Source: an uncultured bacterium
Lineage (GTDB): Bacteria; Pseudomonadota; Gammaproteobacteria; Burkholderiales; Burkholderiaceae_C
Direction: 5' to 3'
Assembly (NCBI GenBank): GCA_903928495.1
Contig: CAIYQZ010000045.1
Location: 1 to 64,000 of the forward strand
DNA: 64,000 nucleotides
The notes under the pieces are model-generated. The model was not told where the DNA came from. It did no database searches and saw nothing but the letters and a program-made list of their open reading frames with translations. Made by a program: the position numbers and the translations under genes. This document shows positions 24,876 through 33,139 of the stretch, one piece after another; position 1 is the first letter of the stretch, and each line of letters begins with the position of its first letter.

Positions 24876-26326
24876 ACACACCGTCCAAATCCCTTCTGGT
24901 ACAGGGCTACGAAGTCGTCATTGGCTTCGAAACCCACGCCCAGCTTTCAACCCAAAGCAAAATTTTCAGCCGCGCACCCACCGCTTTTGGCGCTGAGCCC
25001 AACACCCAGGCCTGCGCCGTGGACTTGGCCTTGCCCGGCACCCTGCCGGTGATGAACAAGGGCGCGGTCGAGCGCGCCATCCAGTTCGGCCTGTCCGTCG
25101 GTTCACACGTGGCCGAGCAGAGTGTGTTTGCCCGCAAAAACTACTTTTACCCAGACCTGCCCAAGGGCTACCAGATCAGCCAGCTTGAAATCCCGGTGGT
25201 GCAAGGCGGCAGCGTTGAATTCTTCCTGGGCGACGAGAAGAAGTCGGTCCGCCTGGTACGAGCCCACCTGGAAGAAGACGCGGGCAAAAGCCTGCACGAA
25301 GACTTCATTGGCCAGAGCGGCATTGACTTGAACCGCGCTGGCACGCCGCTGCTGGAAATCGTGACCGAGCCCGACATGCGCTCCAGCGCCGAGGCTGTGG
25401 CCTACGCCAAAGAACTGCACAAAATCGTCACGTGGATCGGCATTTGCGACGGCAATATGCAGGAAGGCAGCTTCCGTTGCGACGCCAACGTGTCGGTGCG
25501 CAAGCCCGGTGCCGCTGTGGGTACCCGCCGCGAAATCAAGAACCTGAACTCGTTCAAGTTCATGCAGCAGGCCATCGACTTTGAAATCCGCTGGCAGATC
25601 GAGCAGATTGAAGACGGTTTTGCCATTCAGCAGGCCACCGTGCTGTTTGACCCCGACACCGGCGAAACCCGTGCCATGCGCACAAAGGAAGACGCGGCCG
25701 ACTACCGTTACTTCCCTGACCCTGACCTGCCCCCGTTGGTGATTGGCCGCGACTGGGTGGAGCGTGTGCGCTCCGAGATGGCCGAGTTGCCGCGCGTGAT
25801 GGCACAACGCTTCATGGACAGCTATGGCCTGCCCGAGTACGACGCCACCACGCTGACCCAAAGCCAAGCCATGGCGTCCTACTTCGAGGCTGTGGCCAAA
25901 GCCTGCGGCCAACCCAAACTGGCCAGCAACTGGGTGATGGGCGAGATTTCCCGGAGATTGAACAGCGGTGATGTGGGCATGGGCAACCTGCCCGTGTCGG
26001 CCACCCAACTGGCCGCACTGATTGGCCGCATTGCCGACGGCACCATATCCAACAACGCGGGCAAGCAGGTGTTTGATGCGATGTGGACCGACGGTGGTGA
26101 GGTGGACGCCTTGATTGAAGCCAAGGGCCTCAAACAGATGAACGACACCGGCGCGCTCGACGCCATCATTGACGAGGTGTTGGCCGCCAACGCCAAGTCG
26201 GTGGAGGAATACCGTGCGGGCAAAGACAAGGCGTTCAACGCCCTGGTCGGTCAGGTCATGAAGGCCAGCAAAGGCAAGGCCAACCCGGCGCAAGCCAACG
26301 AACGGTTGAAGGCCAAGCTGGGCTGA
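24872..26326 (+). CDS. gatB: Asp/Glu-tRNA amidotransferase subunit B
   Basis: A 484-residue tRNA-binding, ATP-dependent kinase subunit of GatCAB. It shows the GatB signature around [12 protein letters not shown] (near residue 92) and the C-terminal YqeY-like helical domain ending in [17 protein letters not shown]. It overlaps gatA by ATGA (24872-24875), so the three subunits form one translationally coupled operon gatC-gatA-gatB. Confidence 0.98.
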   Translation: MNTPSKSLLVQGYEVVIGFETHAQLSTQSKIFSRAPTAFGAEPNTQACAVDLALPGTLPVMNKGAVERAIQFGLSVGSHVAEQSVFARKNYFYPDLPKGYQISQLEIPVVQGGSVEFFLGDEKKSVRLVRAHLEEDAGKSLHEDFIGQSGIDLNRAGTPLLEIVTEPDMRSSAEAVAYAKELHKIVTWIGICDGNMQEGSFRCDANVSVRKPGAAVGTRREIKNLNSFKFMQQAIDFEIRWQIEQIEDGFAIQQATVLFDPDTGETRAMRTKEDAADYRYFPDPDLPPLVIGRDWVERVRSEMAELPRVMAQRFMDSYGLPEYDATTLTQSQAMASYFEAVAKACGQPKLASNWVMGEISRRLNSGDVGMGNLPVSATQLAALIGRIADGTISNNAGKQVFDAMWTDGGEVDALIEAKGLKQMNDTGALDAIIDEVLAANAKSVEEYRAGKDKAFNALVGQVMKASKGKANPAQANERLKAKLG

Positions 26327-26365
26327 ACGCGGGTCGCAGGGGCCTGTGCGTCATCCGGGCGGGCC

Positions 26366-27097
26366 TCACTTGACTTGGCCTGCCCAAGGCGTCCAGAGCC
26401 GGCGCAAATGGGCCAACTCTTCGTCAAACCGGGTGTTGATGCGCTGCTTTTCCAGTCCCTTGTCAGCCACCAGCCGTTTCTGGCCTTCCATTTGCTGGGC
26501 GTTGTCTTCGAGCCGGCGCAGCAGCCATGCCGGGGCACGTGAGGGCGTGGCCTTGTAAAACTCCATCTCCATGTCCAAGGCTGCGCGTTGTTGTACCAAC
26601 TCCTGGCTGCGAATGTGGATGGATGCAATCACCTCATCCACCTGTGCCAGTTGTTTGGCGCGCTCCTCATCGTGTTTGCGCTGGCTGGGGTAGCGGCTGA
26701 GCAAGGCACGGTCACGGCGGCGGTCTTCGTTGGCTTTGGCGCGTTCGGCCGCTTCTTGCTGTGCCTGGGCTTCCAGCCGCTCCCGCTCCTCGGCAGTCAG
26801 GCTGGCGGGCACCACACGTCGCGTGGCCCCTGTGGATGACAGTTCACGCTGCTCCCGGTCCAGGCACTCCGGAATGGGGCGGTCAGAGGTGATTCGCCTG
26901 CCCTTGGCATCCACACACACATAGATGCCAGGTCCTCCCGGGGCCGCTTGCGCTGCAACCTCGGTGCCCCAGGCCATGCCCAGGGCCCACACGCACAGCC
27001 TCAACGCACGACGCCCTGCCGAATGGCAGGGCAATGACGGTGTTGCGGTGCGGTGGTGTGTGTCGGTCAATGCCTCTCCTTGTGTATGTGCTTCCAT
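26366..27097 (-). CDS. DUF4124 domain-containing exported protein
   Basis: A 243-residue protein. After a long basic N-terminus and hydrophobic segment (LRLCVWALGMAWGTEVAAQA, a likely signal peptide), a DUF4124-like motif is present (GIYVCVDAKGRRITSDRPIPEC, two Cys). The rest is charged helix rich in Glu, Arg and Gln (about residues 95-240), probably coiled coil. DUF4124 proteins are periplasmic proteins of unknown role, common in beta- and gammaproteobacteria. It lies downstream of pyrE on the same strand with a 45-base gap and convergent with gatB. The start is uncertain; a later in-frame start would bring the signal peptide closer to the N-terminus. Confidence 0.8.
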   Translation of the reverse strand: MEAHTQGEALTDTHHRTATPSLPCHSAGRRALRLCVWALGMAWGTEVAAQAAPGGPGIYVCVDAKGRRITSDRPIPECLDREQRELSSTGATRRVVPASLTAEERERLEAQAQQEAAERAKANEDRRRDRALLSRYPSQRKHDEERAKQLAQVDEVIASIHIRSQELVQQRAALDMEMEFYKATPSRAPAWLLRRLEDNAQQMEGQKRLVADKGLEKQRINTRFDEELAHLRRLWTPWAGQVK

Positions 27098-27142
27098 GGC
27101 AGAGTTGGGCGATGACGGTTGGCTGGGTCGTGTTCCGTGGCC

Positions 27143-27877
27143 TCAGCCCGGGTCTGAGACCCCGTAACGTTCCCGGTAGGCCAGCACCCTGGCGTGGTGG
27201 CTGTGCAACTCGCTGCCGTCCGTCGGCGCGCTGCTCAAATACTGCAGCAAATCGCCCAGCCGGGCAATGGCGCACACCTGAAGGCCCAGTTCCCCGCGCA
27301 CAAATTGCACTGCGCTGTGGGGCAAATCCGTCAATTGGCCGTCTGGACCGGTGCCGGTGGCCATTTCCTGGCGGTCCAGGGCGATGGCAACGCCGTAGGC
27401 CGTGGCACCTGCCGACCGGATCAGTGCAATCGATTCGCGTGCCGCCGTGCCGGCGCTCATCACGTCATCCACGATCAGTACCCGGCCTTTGAGCGGCGCG
27501 CCCACCAGGGTGCCACCTTCACCGTGGTCTTTGGCTTCCTTGCGGTTGTAGGCAAACGGCACGTTGCGCCCCAGGCGCGCCAGCTCGATGGCCACTGCCG
27601 CACCCAGCGGAATGCCCTTGTAGGCGGGGCCGAAAATCATGTCGAACTGCATGCCGCTGGCTAGGATGCGCTGTGCATAGAATTGCGCCAGCCGGCCCAG
27701 TTTGGCCCCGTCGTCAAACAGCCCGGCGTTGAAAAAGTAGGGGCTCATGCGCCCCGCTTTGGTTTTGAATTCACCAAAGCGCAGCACGCCCGAGGCCACC
27801 GCAAAGGCGACAAAATCCTGTGCCAGCGCGTCCGCAGGGGCCTGTGCCGGTGTGGCAGCCCCGTTTTGTTCCACCAT
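27143..27877 (-). CDS. pyrE: Orotate phosphoribosyltransferase
   Basis: Converts orotate and PRPP to OMP in pyrimidine synthesis. 244 residues with the PRPP-binding motif RVLIVDDVMSAGTAARES, the flexible-loop region YNRKEAKDHGEGG, and the FGPAYKGIPLGAAVAI segment. The ATG at 27877 has a good AAGGA ribosome site six bases upstream. The start codon overlaps the first ATG of the divergent exonuclease gene, so the promoter of each gene must lie inside the other. Confidence 0.96.
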   Translation of the reverse strand: MVEQNGAATPAQAPADALAQDFVAFAVASGVLRFGEFKTKAGRMSPYFFNAGLFDDGAKLGRLAQFYAQRILASGMQFDMIFGPAYKGIPLGAAVAIELARLGRNVPFAYNRKEAKDHGEGGTLVGAPLKGRVLIVDDVMSAGTAARESIALIRSAGATAYGVAIALDRQEMATGTGPDGQLTDLPHSAVQFVRGELGLQVCAIARLGDLLQYLSSAPTDGSELHSHHARVLAYRERYGVSDPG

Positions 27878-27887
27878 GGGGAAATCC

Positions 27888-28679
27888 TTGTTCAAACTGA
27901 CCAGCCTCAACCTCAACGGCATCCGTTCCGCAACCAGCAAAGGGCTGGAAGACTGGGTGGCCTCAGAAGCGCCTGATTGTATTTGTGTGCAGGAAATCAA
28001 GGCCCAGGCCCCTGACATTGCCGATCGCTTCGAAACCCTGTGCGGCATGCCAGGGTATTTCCAGCTGGCTGAAAAGAAGGGGTACTCCGGCGTGGGCGTC
28101 TACAGCCGCCACGAGCCCAGCGATGTGGTGGTGGGGTTCGACGGTGCCGAGTTCGATGCCGAAGGCCGTTGCGTGGAATTGCGCTTTGACAAGCCGGGGC
28201 GCAAGTTGTCCATCCTCAGCGCCTACTTTCCAAGTGGTTCGTCTGGCGAAGACCGGCAGGCGGCCAAGTTCCGGTTTTTGGACGTGTTCTATCCGCACCT
28301 GATGCAGCTCAAGGCCGAGCGTGAGGTGGTGCTGTGCGGTGACCTGAACATTGCGCACCAGGAAAAAGACCTGAAAAACTGGCGCAGCAACCAGAAAAAC
28401 AGTGGCTTTTTGCCCGAAGAGCGTGCGTGGATGACCCGTGTGTTGGGTGAGGGAGGGCTGTGCGACGTATACCGGCAGTTGCACCCCGACACCACCACCG
28501 AGTGCTACACGTGGTGGAGCAACCGGGGCCAGGCCTATGCCAACAACGTGGGGTGGCGGCTGGACTACCACCTGGCCACGCCCGCGCTGGCACAAACGGC
28601 GATGTCTGCAGACATCTTCAAAGCGACAAAATTCTCGGACCATGCTCCGATCACCGTGCACTACGGCTTCTCGCTGTGA
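27888..28679 (+). CDS. xth: Exodeoxyribonuclease III / AP endonuclease
   Basis: A 263-residue metal-dependent repair nuclease that cuts at abasic sites and trims 3' ends. Motifs in order: LTSLNLNGIRS, the metal-ligand Glu in CVQEIKA, SAYFPSG, GDLNIAH, and the C-terminal SDHAPI with the catalytic Asp-His. The TTG at 27888 is the likely start: it has GGGGAA five bases upstream and gives the usual (M)FKLTSLNLNG N-terminus. An ATG at 27876 is in frame but its codon overlaps the divergent pyrE start. Confidence 0.94.
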   Translation: MFKLTSLNLNGIRSATSKGLEDWVASEAPDCICVQEIKAQAPDIADRFETLCGMPGYFQLAEKKGYSGVGVYSRHEPSDVVVGFDGAEFDAEGRCVELRFDKPGRKLSILSAYFPSGSSGEDRQAAKFRFLDVFYPHLMQLKAEREVVLCGDLNIAHQEKDLKNWRSNQKNSGFLPEERAWMTRVLGEGGLCDVYRQLHPDTTTECYTWWSNRGQAYANNVGWRLDYHLATPALAQTAMSADIFKATKFSDHAPITVHYGFSL

Positions 28680-28743
28680 TGCGCGGCGCAACTGGGACTA
28701 CCATTCGCTGCATCCGTTCACCGTGAATCAAAAGGTCATCGCC

Positions 28744-29193
28744 ATGCGCCGTACAGCTCCGTTTTCCCTGGCCCACCGCGTGGGCATGTGCGTGGCGCTG
28801 GGCATGGTGGCCTTGACGCTCATGGGGTGCGAAAAGCGCCATGTCTCCACCAAGCCCACTGGCTGGTACCTCGAGAAAACGGGTGATGCCACCGCCACCC
28901 TGATCCACGTCAGCAGCAAAGGCGAGCGGCGGGAGTGGGAGGGCGCCTTGGCCGATGACTCGCCCAAGTCGTCCGGCCTGACCCCGCTGCGTCCTGGCGA
29001 GGACAAGGGCTTGTTCCGCTGGTCGCGCAAAGGGTGTACGGAGCTGTCGTTTGTGATGAGCCGCGACGAGATGAAGTGCACCACCTGCATGTTGCCCACC
29101 AACCTCGTGCCCGACAGCGGCACCTGCGACTTTGACCAGCAGCGCCTGCCCGTGGAAGGCTGGGTGGGCGTTCGCCTGCCGTTACCACGCTGA
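28744..29193 (+). CDS. Putative lipoprotein, conserved hypothetical
   Basis: A 149-residue exported protein. A signal sequence with lipobox (ALTLMGC, Cys near residue 28) predicts lipid anchoring. The mature part has four more Cys residues (KGCTEL, KCTTCM, GTCDF), which could form disulfides or bind metal. An AAGG ribosome site sits eight bases before the ATG. I recognise no domain. It follows xth by 64 bases on the same strand, and a repeat copy lies directly after its stop. Confidence 0.75.
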   Translation: MRRTAPFSLAHRVGMCVALGMVALTLMGCEKRHVSTKPTGWYLEKTGDATATLIHVSSKGERREWEGALADDSPKSSGLTPLRPGEDKGLFRWSRKGCTELSFVMSRDEMKCTTCMLPTNLVPDSGTCDFDQQRLPVEGWVGVRLPLPR

Positions 29194-29202
29194 TTTGTAA
29201 GT

Positions 29203-29248
29203 CAAAATGGCACCTAGCGCTTTCCTGTATTGGGTTTGTAGCTATTGA
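29203..29248 (+). repeat. Dispersed repeat, copy C
   Basis: It fills the spacer between two convergent genes. It reads CAAAATGGCACCTAGCGCTT, then TATTGGG and TAGCTATTG, matching copies A and E at the conserved blocks. Confidence 0.75.
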
Positions 29249-29249
29249 G

Positions 29250-30305
29250 TTATACAGCCAGGTCGATCTGCTGAACCAGCCCCGCCTGACCGCTGTGGCT
29301 CAGATACAGCCCGGTGCTGCGCAGTTGGCCCAGCTGTGTACCGGTAGTACTGGCGCGCAGGGCCATGTCGGTGGACACCGTGCCAAGGCTCACGGCCCCC
29401 ACGCCCGACTCGGACAGGCCTTGCAGCCGTGTGGTCCCCGCCCCGTCCATGCGCCATACCTGCAGCCGCTCGAACACCGCATCGGCCTCGTCGATCCAGC
29501 CGTTTTGGTCGTCATCGAAGGCGGCCAGGTCTGCAAACCCATTGCCGCTGATGGCGCCGAACAACTCCCGTCCGTTGTCCACTTTCCCATTGGCATTGCG
29601 GTCCAGCACCAGAAAGCCGCTGCCTTGCCCCACAAAGGGCATCGCATCGGCTCGGCCGTCGGCATCGAGGTCGAACGTGAAGCGGCTGTCTCGCAGCTCG
29701 CCCAACGGCCCGTCGAAGTGGATCACCAGCGGGTCTTTCAGCACGGCGTCACCGGCCCGCAGGCTGGTGCTGCTGGTGCTGATGCGGGTGGACTCCATCT
29801 GCACCTTGAGGGAGAAACTGATTTCGGTTCCGTCGGCCGTCACCACCCGCCCTTGCGCTTCGATGGCCAGTGACTCGGTGTCCACCTGTGTGGTCTCGCG
29901 CTCGTAAACCAGGCCCCAGCCTGCCGGGGCATTGGCCGGCGCAGCGGCGGCCGGTGCGGCGGGTACAGGCAGGTCTGCCGCCGGTGCCTGGCCGTCGGCC
30001 AGATCGTCCAGATGGCCCAGGCGCACTGGCATGCCGGTGATGGCTTGGATCATGCGCACCAGTGTTTGCATGCGCGGCTCCAGCGATTCGCGCCCTTGTG
30101 TTGCCCGCTCGGTTTTGGCGACATCAGGCGGCGGCGCAACGGGCGGTCGGGGCACAGACTGCACCAGTGGCGCGGTGGCCTGCGCTCGGGCGCGCCCATT
30201 GGTGCCACGTTTGCCGACCCACATTTCCAGCCGCTCGCGGCTGGATTCCAGTTGGGTGCGTGTGTGCTGCGACTGCAGCCCGATCTGGGAATGTTGAATG
30301 TGCAT
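29250..30305 (-). CDS. Conserved protein with EF-hand/dockerin-like Asp-rich repeats
   Basis: A 351-residue protein with no clear signal peptide. The N-terminus is polar and helical (MHIQHSQIGLQSQHTRTQLE), followed by a Pro/Ala-rich linker. The C-terminal half holds three Asp-rich calcium-loop-like segments: DLDADGRADAMPF, DRNANGKVDNGRELF and DDDQNGWIDEADAVF, each close to the DxDxDG pattern. A beta-rich end follows. I recall similar proteins in many Gram-negatives without a known function. Calcium binding is inferred. It is convergent with the upstream lipoprotein gene; the decayed phosphonate locus lies just beyond its start. Confidence 0.75.
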   Translation of the reverse strand: MHIQHSQIGLQSQHTRTQLESSRERLEMWVGKRGTNGRARAQATAPLVQSVPRPPVAPPPDVAKTERATQGRESLEPRMQTLVRMIQAITGMPVRLGHLDDLADGQAPAADLPVPAAPAAAAPANAPAGWGLVYERETTQVDTESLAIEAQGRVVTADGTEISFSLKVQMESTRISTSSTSLRAGDAVLKDPLVIHFDGPLGELRDSRFTFDLDADGRADAMPFVGQGSGFLVLDRNANGKVDNGRELFGAISGNGFADLAAFDDDQNGWIDEADAVFERLQVWRMDGAGTTRLQGLSESGVGAVSLGTVSTDMALRASTTGTQLGQLRSTGLYLSHSGQAGLVQQIDLAV

Positions 30306-30343
30306 GAACCGCTATCGGCTCGCTTTATCCAAACTGCAACGGA

Positions 30344-30466
30344 TTATTTAGGAGGACGCTGACTCAAGTTTGTGTCGCGTTGACCGAGCGGGGGGCGCAG
30401 CAATGCCTCCTGGCGCGGCGACAGACCGCCAGCGCGACGGCGTGCCAGTTCCTGCGGTGGCAGGGG
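30344..30466 (-). pseudogene. Relic of DUF1045 phosphonate-metabolism gene
   Basis: The minus strand encodes PLPPQELARRR followed by AGGLSPRQEALLR, which matches the conserved C-terminal region of DUF1045 proteins from phosphonate operons. There the next residues should be a WGYPY-type block; instead the frame runs into unrelated residues and stops at 30344. No start or N-terminal part exists. Just upstream on the same strand, in another frame, AIVAGTPAKVLR resembles the end of a hexapeptide acyltransferase, another phosphonate-locus gene type. Confidence 0.65.
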
Positions 30467-30551
30467 CGCGGCCGCGACCGCAGCACTTTGGCTGGAGTCC
30501 CAGCCACGATCGCTTGAGGCGATGGGGCATCACACAGCAGGAGGCCTGAGC

Positions 30552-30696
30552 ATGTACGGGGCCGTCACAGGTGGGGAAACCGCCATTCTCAACAGGTACA
30601 GGTTGCTGGTCGAGCGCCGTCGTGGGGCCGCCACCGTGCCCGAACTCAGCGGGGAGCACATCCGGGCGCAGATGCGTCTGGCGGTGGACCGGGTCA
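30552..30696 (+). pseudogene. phnI: Relic of phnI (C-P lyase subunit), first ~48 codons
   Basis: From an ATG with an AGGAGG ribosome site (30540-30545), the frame reads MYGAVTGGETAI, then LVERRRG, PELS, and MRLAVDRV. This aligns with the start of PhnI (E. coli: MYVAVKGGEKAI, RRRG, PELS, LNLAVDRVM). Homology stops at AVDRV, where a deletion joins it to another gene in a different frame. About 300 further codons of PhnI are missing. Confidence 0.75.
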
Positions 30697-30756
30697 GTGG
30701 ACACGGTCAGTGTGATCGACATGGTGTCATCGCGCATTCACAAAACCCTGATCTGA
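30697..30756 (+). pseudogene. Probable relic of a phosphonate ABC permease C-terminus (phnE-like)
   Basis: After the phnI fragment, the +1 frame reads VSVIDMVSSRIHKTLI and a TGA stop. This matches the typical end of PhnE-type permeases, a last membrane helix followed by S-x-R-(I/L)-R-x-x-(L/I). Such permease genes often precede the HD gene found 33 bases downstream. The fragment is only 20 codons, so the assignment is tentative. Confidence 0.45.
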
Positions 30757-30789
30757 TCCTGAAGTTGGCGACTGTGAGGAGCTTTGACC

Positions 30790-31422
30790 ATGCCATTGAC
30801 CGTTGACGAAATTACCCGGTTGTTGACCGTTCGGGGCAGCCGCCAATACGGACGAGAGGCCGTGAGTCAGCTCGAGCACGCCTTGCAGTGCGCCCACCTG
30901 GCCGAGCAGGCCGGCGAGAACACCCACACGGTGGTCGCTGCGCTGTTGCATGACCTCGGGCACCTGCTGGCCGCCGAACGTGACCGCCAGGCGGAAGACG
31001 ACCAACGGCAGGACGATTTGCACCAGTTCATTGCCATTCCGTTTTTGCGGGGTCTGTTGCCTGATGGCGTTTTGGAGCCCATTCGCATGCATGTGGATGC
31101 CAAGCGCTGTCTGTGCACCACTGAGCTTGACTACTGGGACACGCTGTCGCCGGCTTCCAAACGCAGTCTTGAGTTGCAGGGCGGTGCCATGACGTTTGCG
31201 CAGGCGCTGGACTTCATGTCGCAGCCTTTTGCCGATGAGGCTCTGCGCTTGCGTCGCTACGATGATCTTGCCAAGGTGCCGCAGGCCAACACTCCACCAC
31301 TGCAACACTTCATCGAGATGCTGACGCGCCTGACTCTCGGGGCGGACAGCGCGGTTCATGAGCGTGTGCAACGGACGGCATGTGAGCCAGTTTTCATGAT
31401 GAAAAATGCCTTTGCCGCTTGA
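30790..31422 (+). CDS. Phosphonate-degradation HD-domain oxygenase (PhnZ-like)
   Basis: A 210-residue HD-domain protein matching the family associated with phosphonate operons. Residues Y20, E23, H30, H54-D55, H58, H101 and K105 match, with the same or nearly the same spacing, the di-iron and substrate residues recalled for PhnZ (Y24, E27, H34, H58-D59, H62, H104, K108). PhnZ cleaves a hydroxylated 2-aminoethylphosphonate to glycine and phosphate. The gene is intact, with GAGGAG eight bases before the ATG. Upstream partner genes are destroyed and no PhnY-type hydroxylase is seen, so its present substrate is unclear. Confidence 0.85.
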   Translation: MPLTVDEITRLLTVRGSRQYGREAVSQLEHALQCAHLAEQAGENTHTVVAALLHDLGHLLAAERDRQAEDDQRQDDLHQFIAIPFLRGLLPDGVLEPIRMHVDAKRCLCTTELDYWDTLSPASKRSLELQGGAMTFAQALDFMSQPFADEALRLRRYDDLAKVPQANTPPLQHFIEMLTRLTLGADSAVHERVQRTACEPVFMMKNAFAA

Positions 31423-31447
31423 CTGTATTCACTCAACTGCTGCAAAC

Positions 31448-31475
31448 AAAAAAAGGCCTTTACAGGCCTTTTTTT
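31448..31475. terminator. Bidirectional terminator between HD gene and ppk2
   Basis: A perfect 12-bp stem (seven A then GGCCT, loop TTAC, AGGCC then seven T) gives a T tract on both strands. It ends the HD gene on the plus strand and ppk2 on the minus strand. Confidence 0.92.
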
Positions 31476-31491
31476 GTTGACTGGGGGCAGG

Positions 31492-32403
31492 TCAAAACCG
31501 TTCTGGCACTCGCAATTCGGCAGACACGTCCTGGCGCACGTAGTCCTCGTGGCGCTCGCGCTCGGGCAGCGTGATGGCGTGGCGGGCCACTTCTGTGTAG
31601 GGCATCTGCTCCAGCAGGTGTGCAATGCAGTTCAGGCGGGCCTTCTTTTTGTCATTCGCCTGCACCACCCACCAGGGGGACTCGGGGATGTGGGTGCGTT
31701 CCAGCATCACTTCCTTGACCTTGGTGTATTGCTCCCAGCGGCGGCGGCTTTCCAGGTCCATGGGGCTGAGCTTCCACTGCTTCAGCGGGTCGTGTATGCG
31801 GGCCAGGAAGCGCTGGTGCTGCTCTTGGTCCGAAATGCTGAACCAGTATTTGATGAGCTGAATGCCGGAGCGAGCCAGCATTTTTTCAAACTCGGGCACT
31901 GTGCGGAAGAACTCCTCGTACTCGTCATCGGTGCAAAACCCCATCACCTTTTCCACACCAGCACGGTTGTACCAACTGCGGTCAAACAGCACGATTTCGC
32001 CAGCCGCAGGCAGGTGCGCGGCATAGCGCTGGAAATACCACTGCGTGCGCTCACGGTCGTTGGGCGCGGGCAGGGCCACCGTGCGGCACACCCGGGGGTT
32101 CAGCCGTTGGGTGATGCGCTTGATGACGCCGCCTTTGCCCGCCGCATCGCGGCCTTCGAACAGGATGACCACCTTGTGTCCGGTGGTCACCACCCAGTCT
32201 TGGAGCTTGACCAGTTCACCCTGCAGACGGAACAGTTCGCGGAAGTAAACGCGCCGGTCCTCGCGCAAGCGTTCCTGGGTGGCTTCGTCAGGGGCCGCCA
32301 GGTCATCAACGAACTGGTCTTCGATTTCCAGTTCGAGTTCTTCGTCGTAGCCGTCGATGAGTTCGGCATGGATGCGGCTCATCAGTGCGTGGTTGGGATT
32401 CAT
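31492..32403 (-). CDS. ppk2: Polyphosphate kinase 2
   Basis: Transfers phosphate between polyphosphate and nucleotides. A PPK2-type P-loop kinase fold: Walker A VVILFEGRDAAGKGGVIKR, the RSWYNRAGVEKVMGF segment with Walker B FDRSWYNR, and the lid region ISDQEQHQRFLARI. About 303 residues from the ATG at 32403; a GTG at 32454 would add 17 residues and shorten the gap to parA to 42 bases. It is the last gene of the minus-strand unit with the H1-like and ParA genes and ends at a bidirectional terminator. Whether it makes or uses polyphosphate cannot be told. Confidence 0.93.
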   Translation of the reverse strand: MNPNHALMSRIHAELIDGYDEELELEIEDQFVDDLAAPDEATQERLREDRRVYFRELFRLQGELVKLQDWVVTTGHKVVILFEGRDAAGKGGVIKRITQRLNPRVCRTVALPAPNDRERTQWYFQRYAAHLPAAGEIVLFDRSWYNRAGVEKVMGFCTDDEYEEFFRTVPEFEKMLARSGIQLIKYWFSISDQEQHQRFLARIHDPLKQWKLSPMDLESRRRWEQYTKVKEVMLERTHIPESPWWVVQANDKKKARLNCIAHLLEQMPYTEVARHAITLPERERHEDYVRQDVSAELRVPERF

Positions 32404-32496
32404 GTGGTCTTTCAGCAGAGCAGAGGTCGTCACCGTTGTTTGAGCGAACGACACTACCGGCCTGCTGTGACAGGCGTGTGAATTTCCCGGGGGCTG

Positions 32497-33126
32497 TCAG
32501 CGGTCCTGTTCCACCCAGTCCAACAACGGCTGCCACTCCAGCAAGTCCTTCTGCACCCTGGCCGGGGGCAGGTCGAACAGCGTCAAACCGGCTGCGGCAG
32601 CCTGCACATACAGTTGCGTGGGGCGCAAGAACGTCAGCACCTGCGCTTCCTGCTGAGACATGAACTGGCGCAGGGTTTCGGCAGACCTTGTACGGGCATC
32701 CACCCGCATGCCCACCAGCGCGATGTCGGCTTTGCCTTTGGTGACGGCCTTGAGTGCCATCACCTCCTGCAAAAACGCTTCCACCGCCCACATGTCGAAC
32801 GGAGACGCCTGGATGGGCACCACGATCCGGGCCGCGACCTTGACCACTTTTTCAAGCTGTTTGCCGGACAACCCGGCCGGTGTGTCGAGCACGACATGCG
32901 ACACCCCCTTAGGCGGGCGTGCCATGTGGTCGGGCCCGACTTCCCAGCTGGAAATGTGCGGTGCATCGTCCGGGCGTATGGCCAGCCAATCCCGGCTGGA
33001 TTGCTGCCGGTCAATGTCGCCCAGCATGGCCCCCGATCCGTGGCGCGCGAAGTAGCCAGCCAGATGCGTGGCGATGGTGGACTTGCCAGATCCCCCCTTG
33101 GGGTTCATGACGACGATGGCTTTCAT
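32497..33126 (-). CDS. ParA/MinD-family partitioning ATPase
   Basis: A 209-residue deviant-Walker ATPase: MNPKGGSGKSTIATHLAGYF at the N-terminus (signature Lys in KGGSGKST), GDIDRQQSSRDW (Walker A-prime) and VVLDTPAGLSGKQ (Walker B). Such ATPases bind nucleoid DNA and move plasmids, chromosomes or protein cargos. No ParB gene or known parS is nearby, so it is probably a cargo positioner rather than a chromosome ParA. It lies 13 bases after a DNA-binding-type gene and ahead of ppk2, pointing to polyphosphate granules or the nucleoid as partner. The ATG at 33126 starts the P-loop strand directly. Confidence 0.9.
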   Translation of the reverse strand: MKAIVVMNPKGGSGKSTIATHLAGYFARHGSGAMLGDIDRQQSSRDWLAIRPDDAPHISSWEVGPDHMARPPKGVSHVVLDTPAGLSGKQLEKVVKVAARIVVPIQASPFDMWAVEAFLQEVMALKAVTKGKADIALVGMRVDARTRSAETLRQFMSQQEAQVLTFLRPTQLYVQAAAAGLTLFDLPPARVQKDLLEWQPLLDWVEQDR

Positions 33127-33139
33127 GTCGTGGCAGCGC

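Noticed and set aside
30482-30517. Plus-strand reading LAGVPATIA resembling a PhnH C-terminus just ahead of the phnI fragment
   Set aside because: The same bases read on the minus strand give AIVAGTPAKVLR, a better match to a hexapeptide transferase end, and no upstream PhnH sequence is present in frame.
30348-30737. 129-codon minus-strand frame over the phosphonate relic
   Set aside because: No ribosome site and no recognisable sequence; the recognisable pieces lie in other frames.
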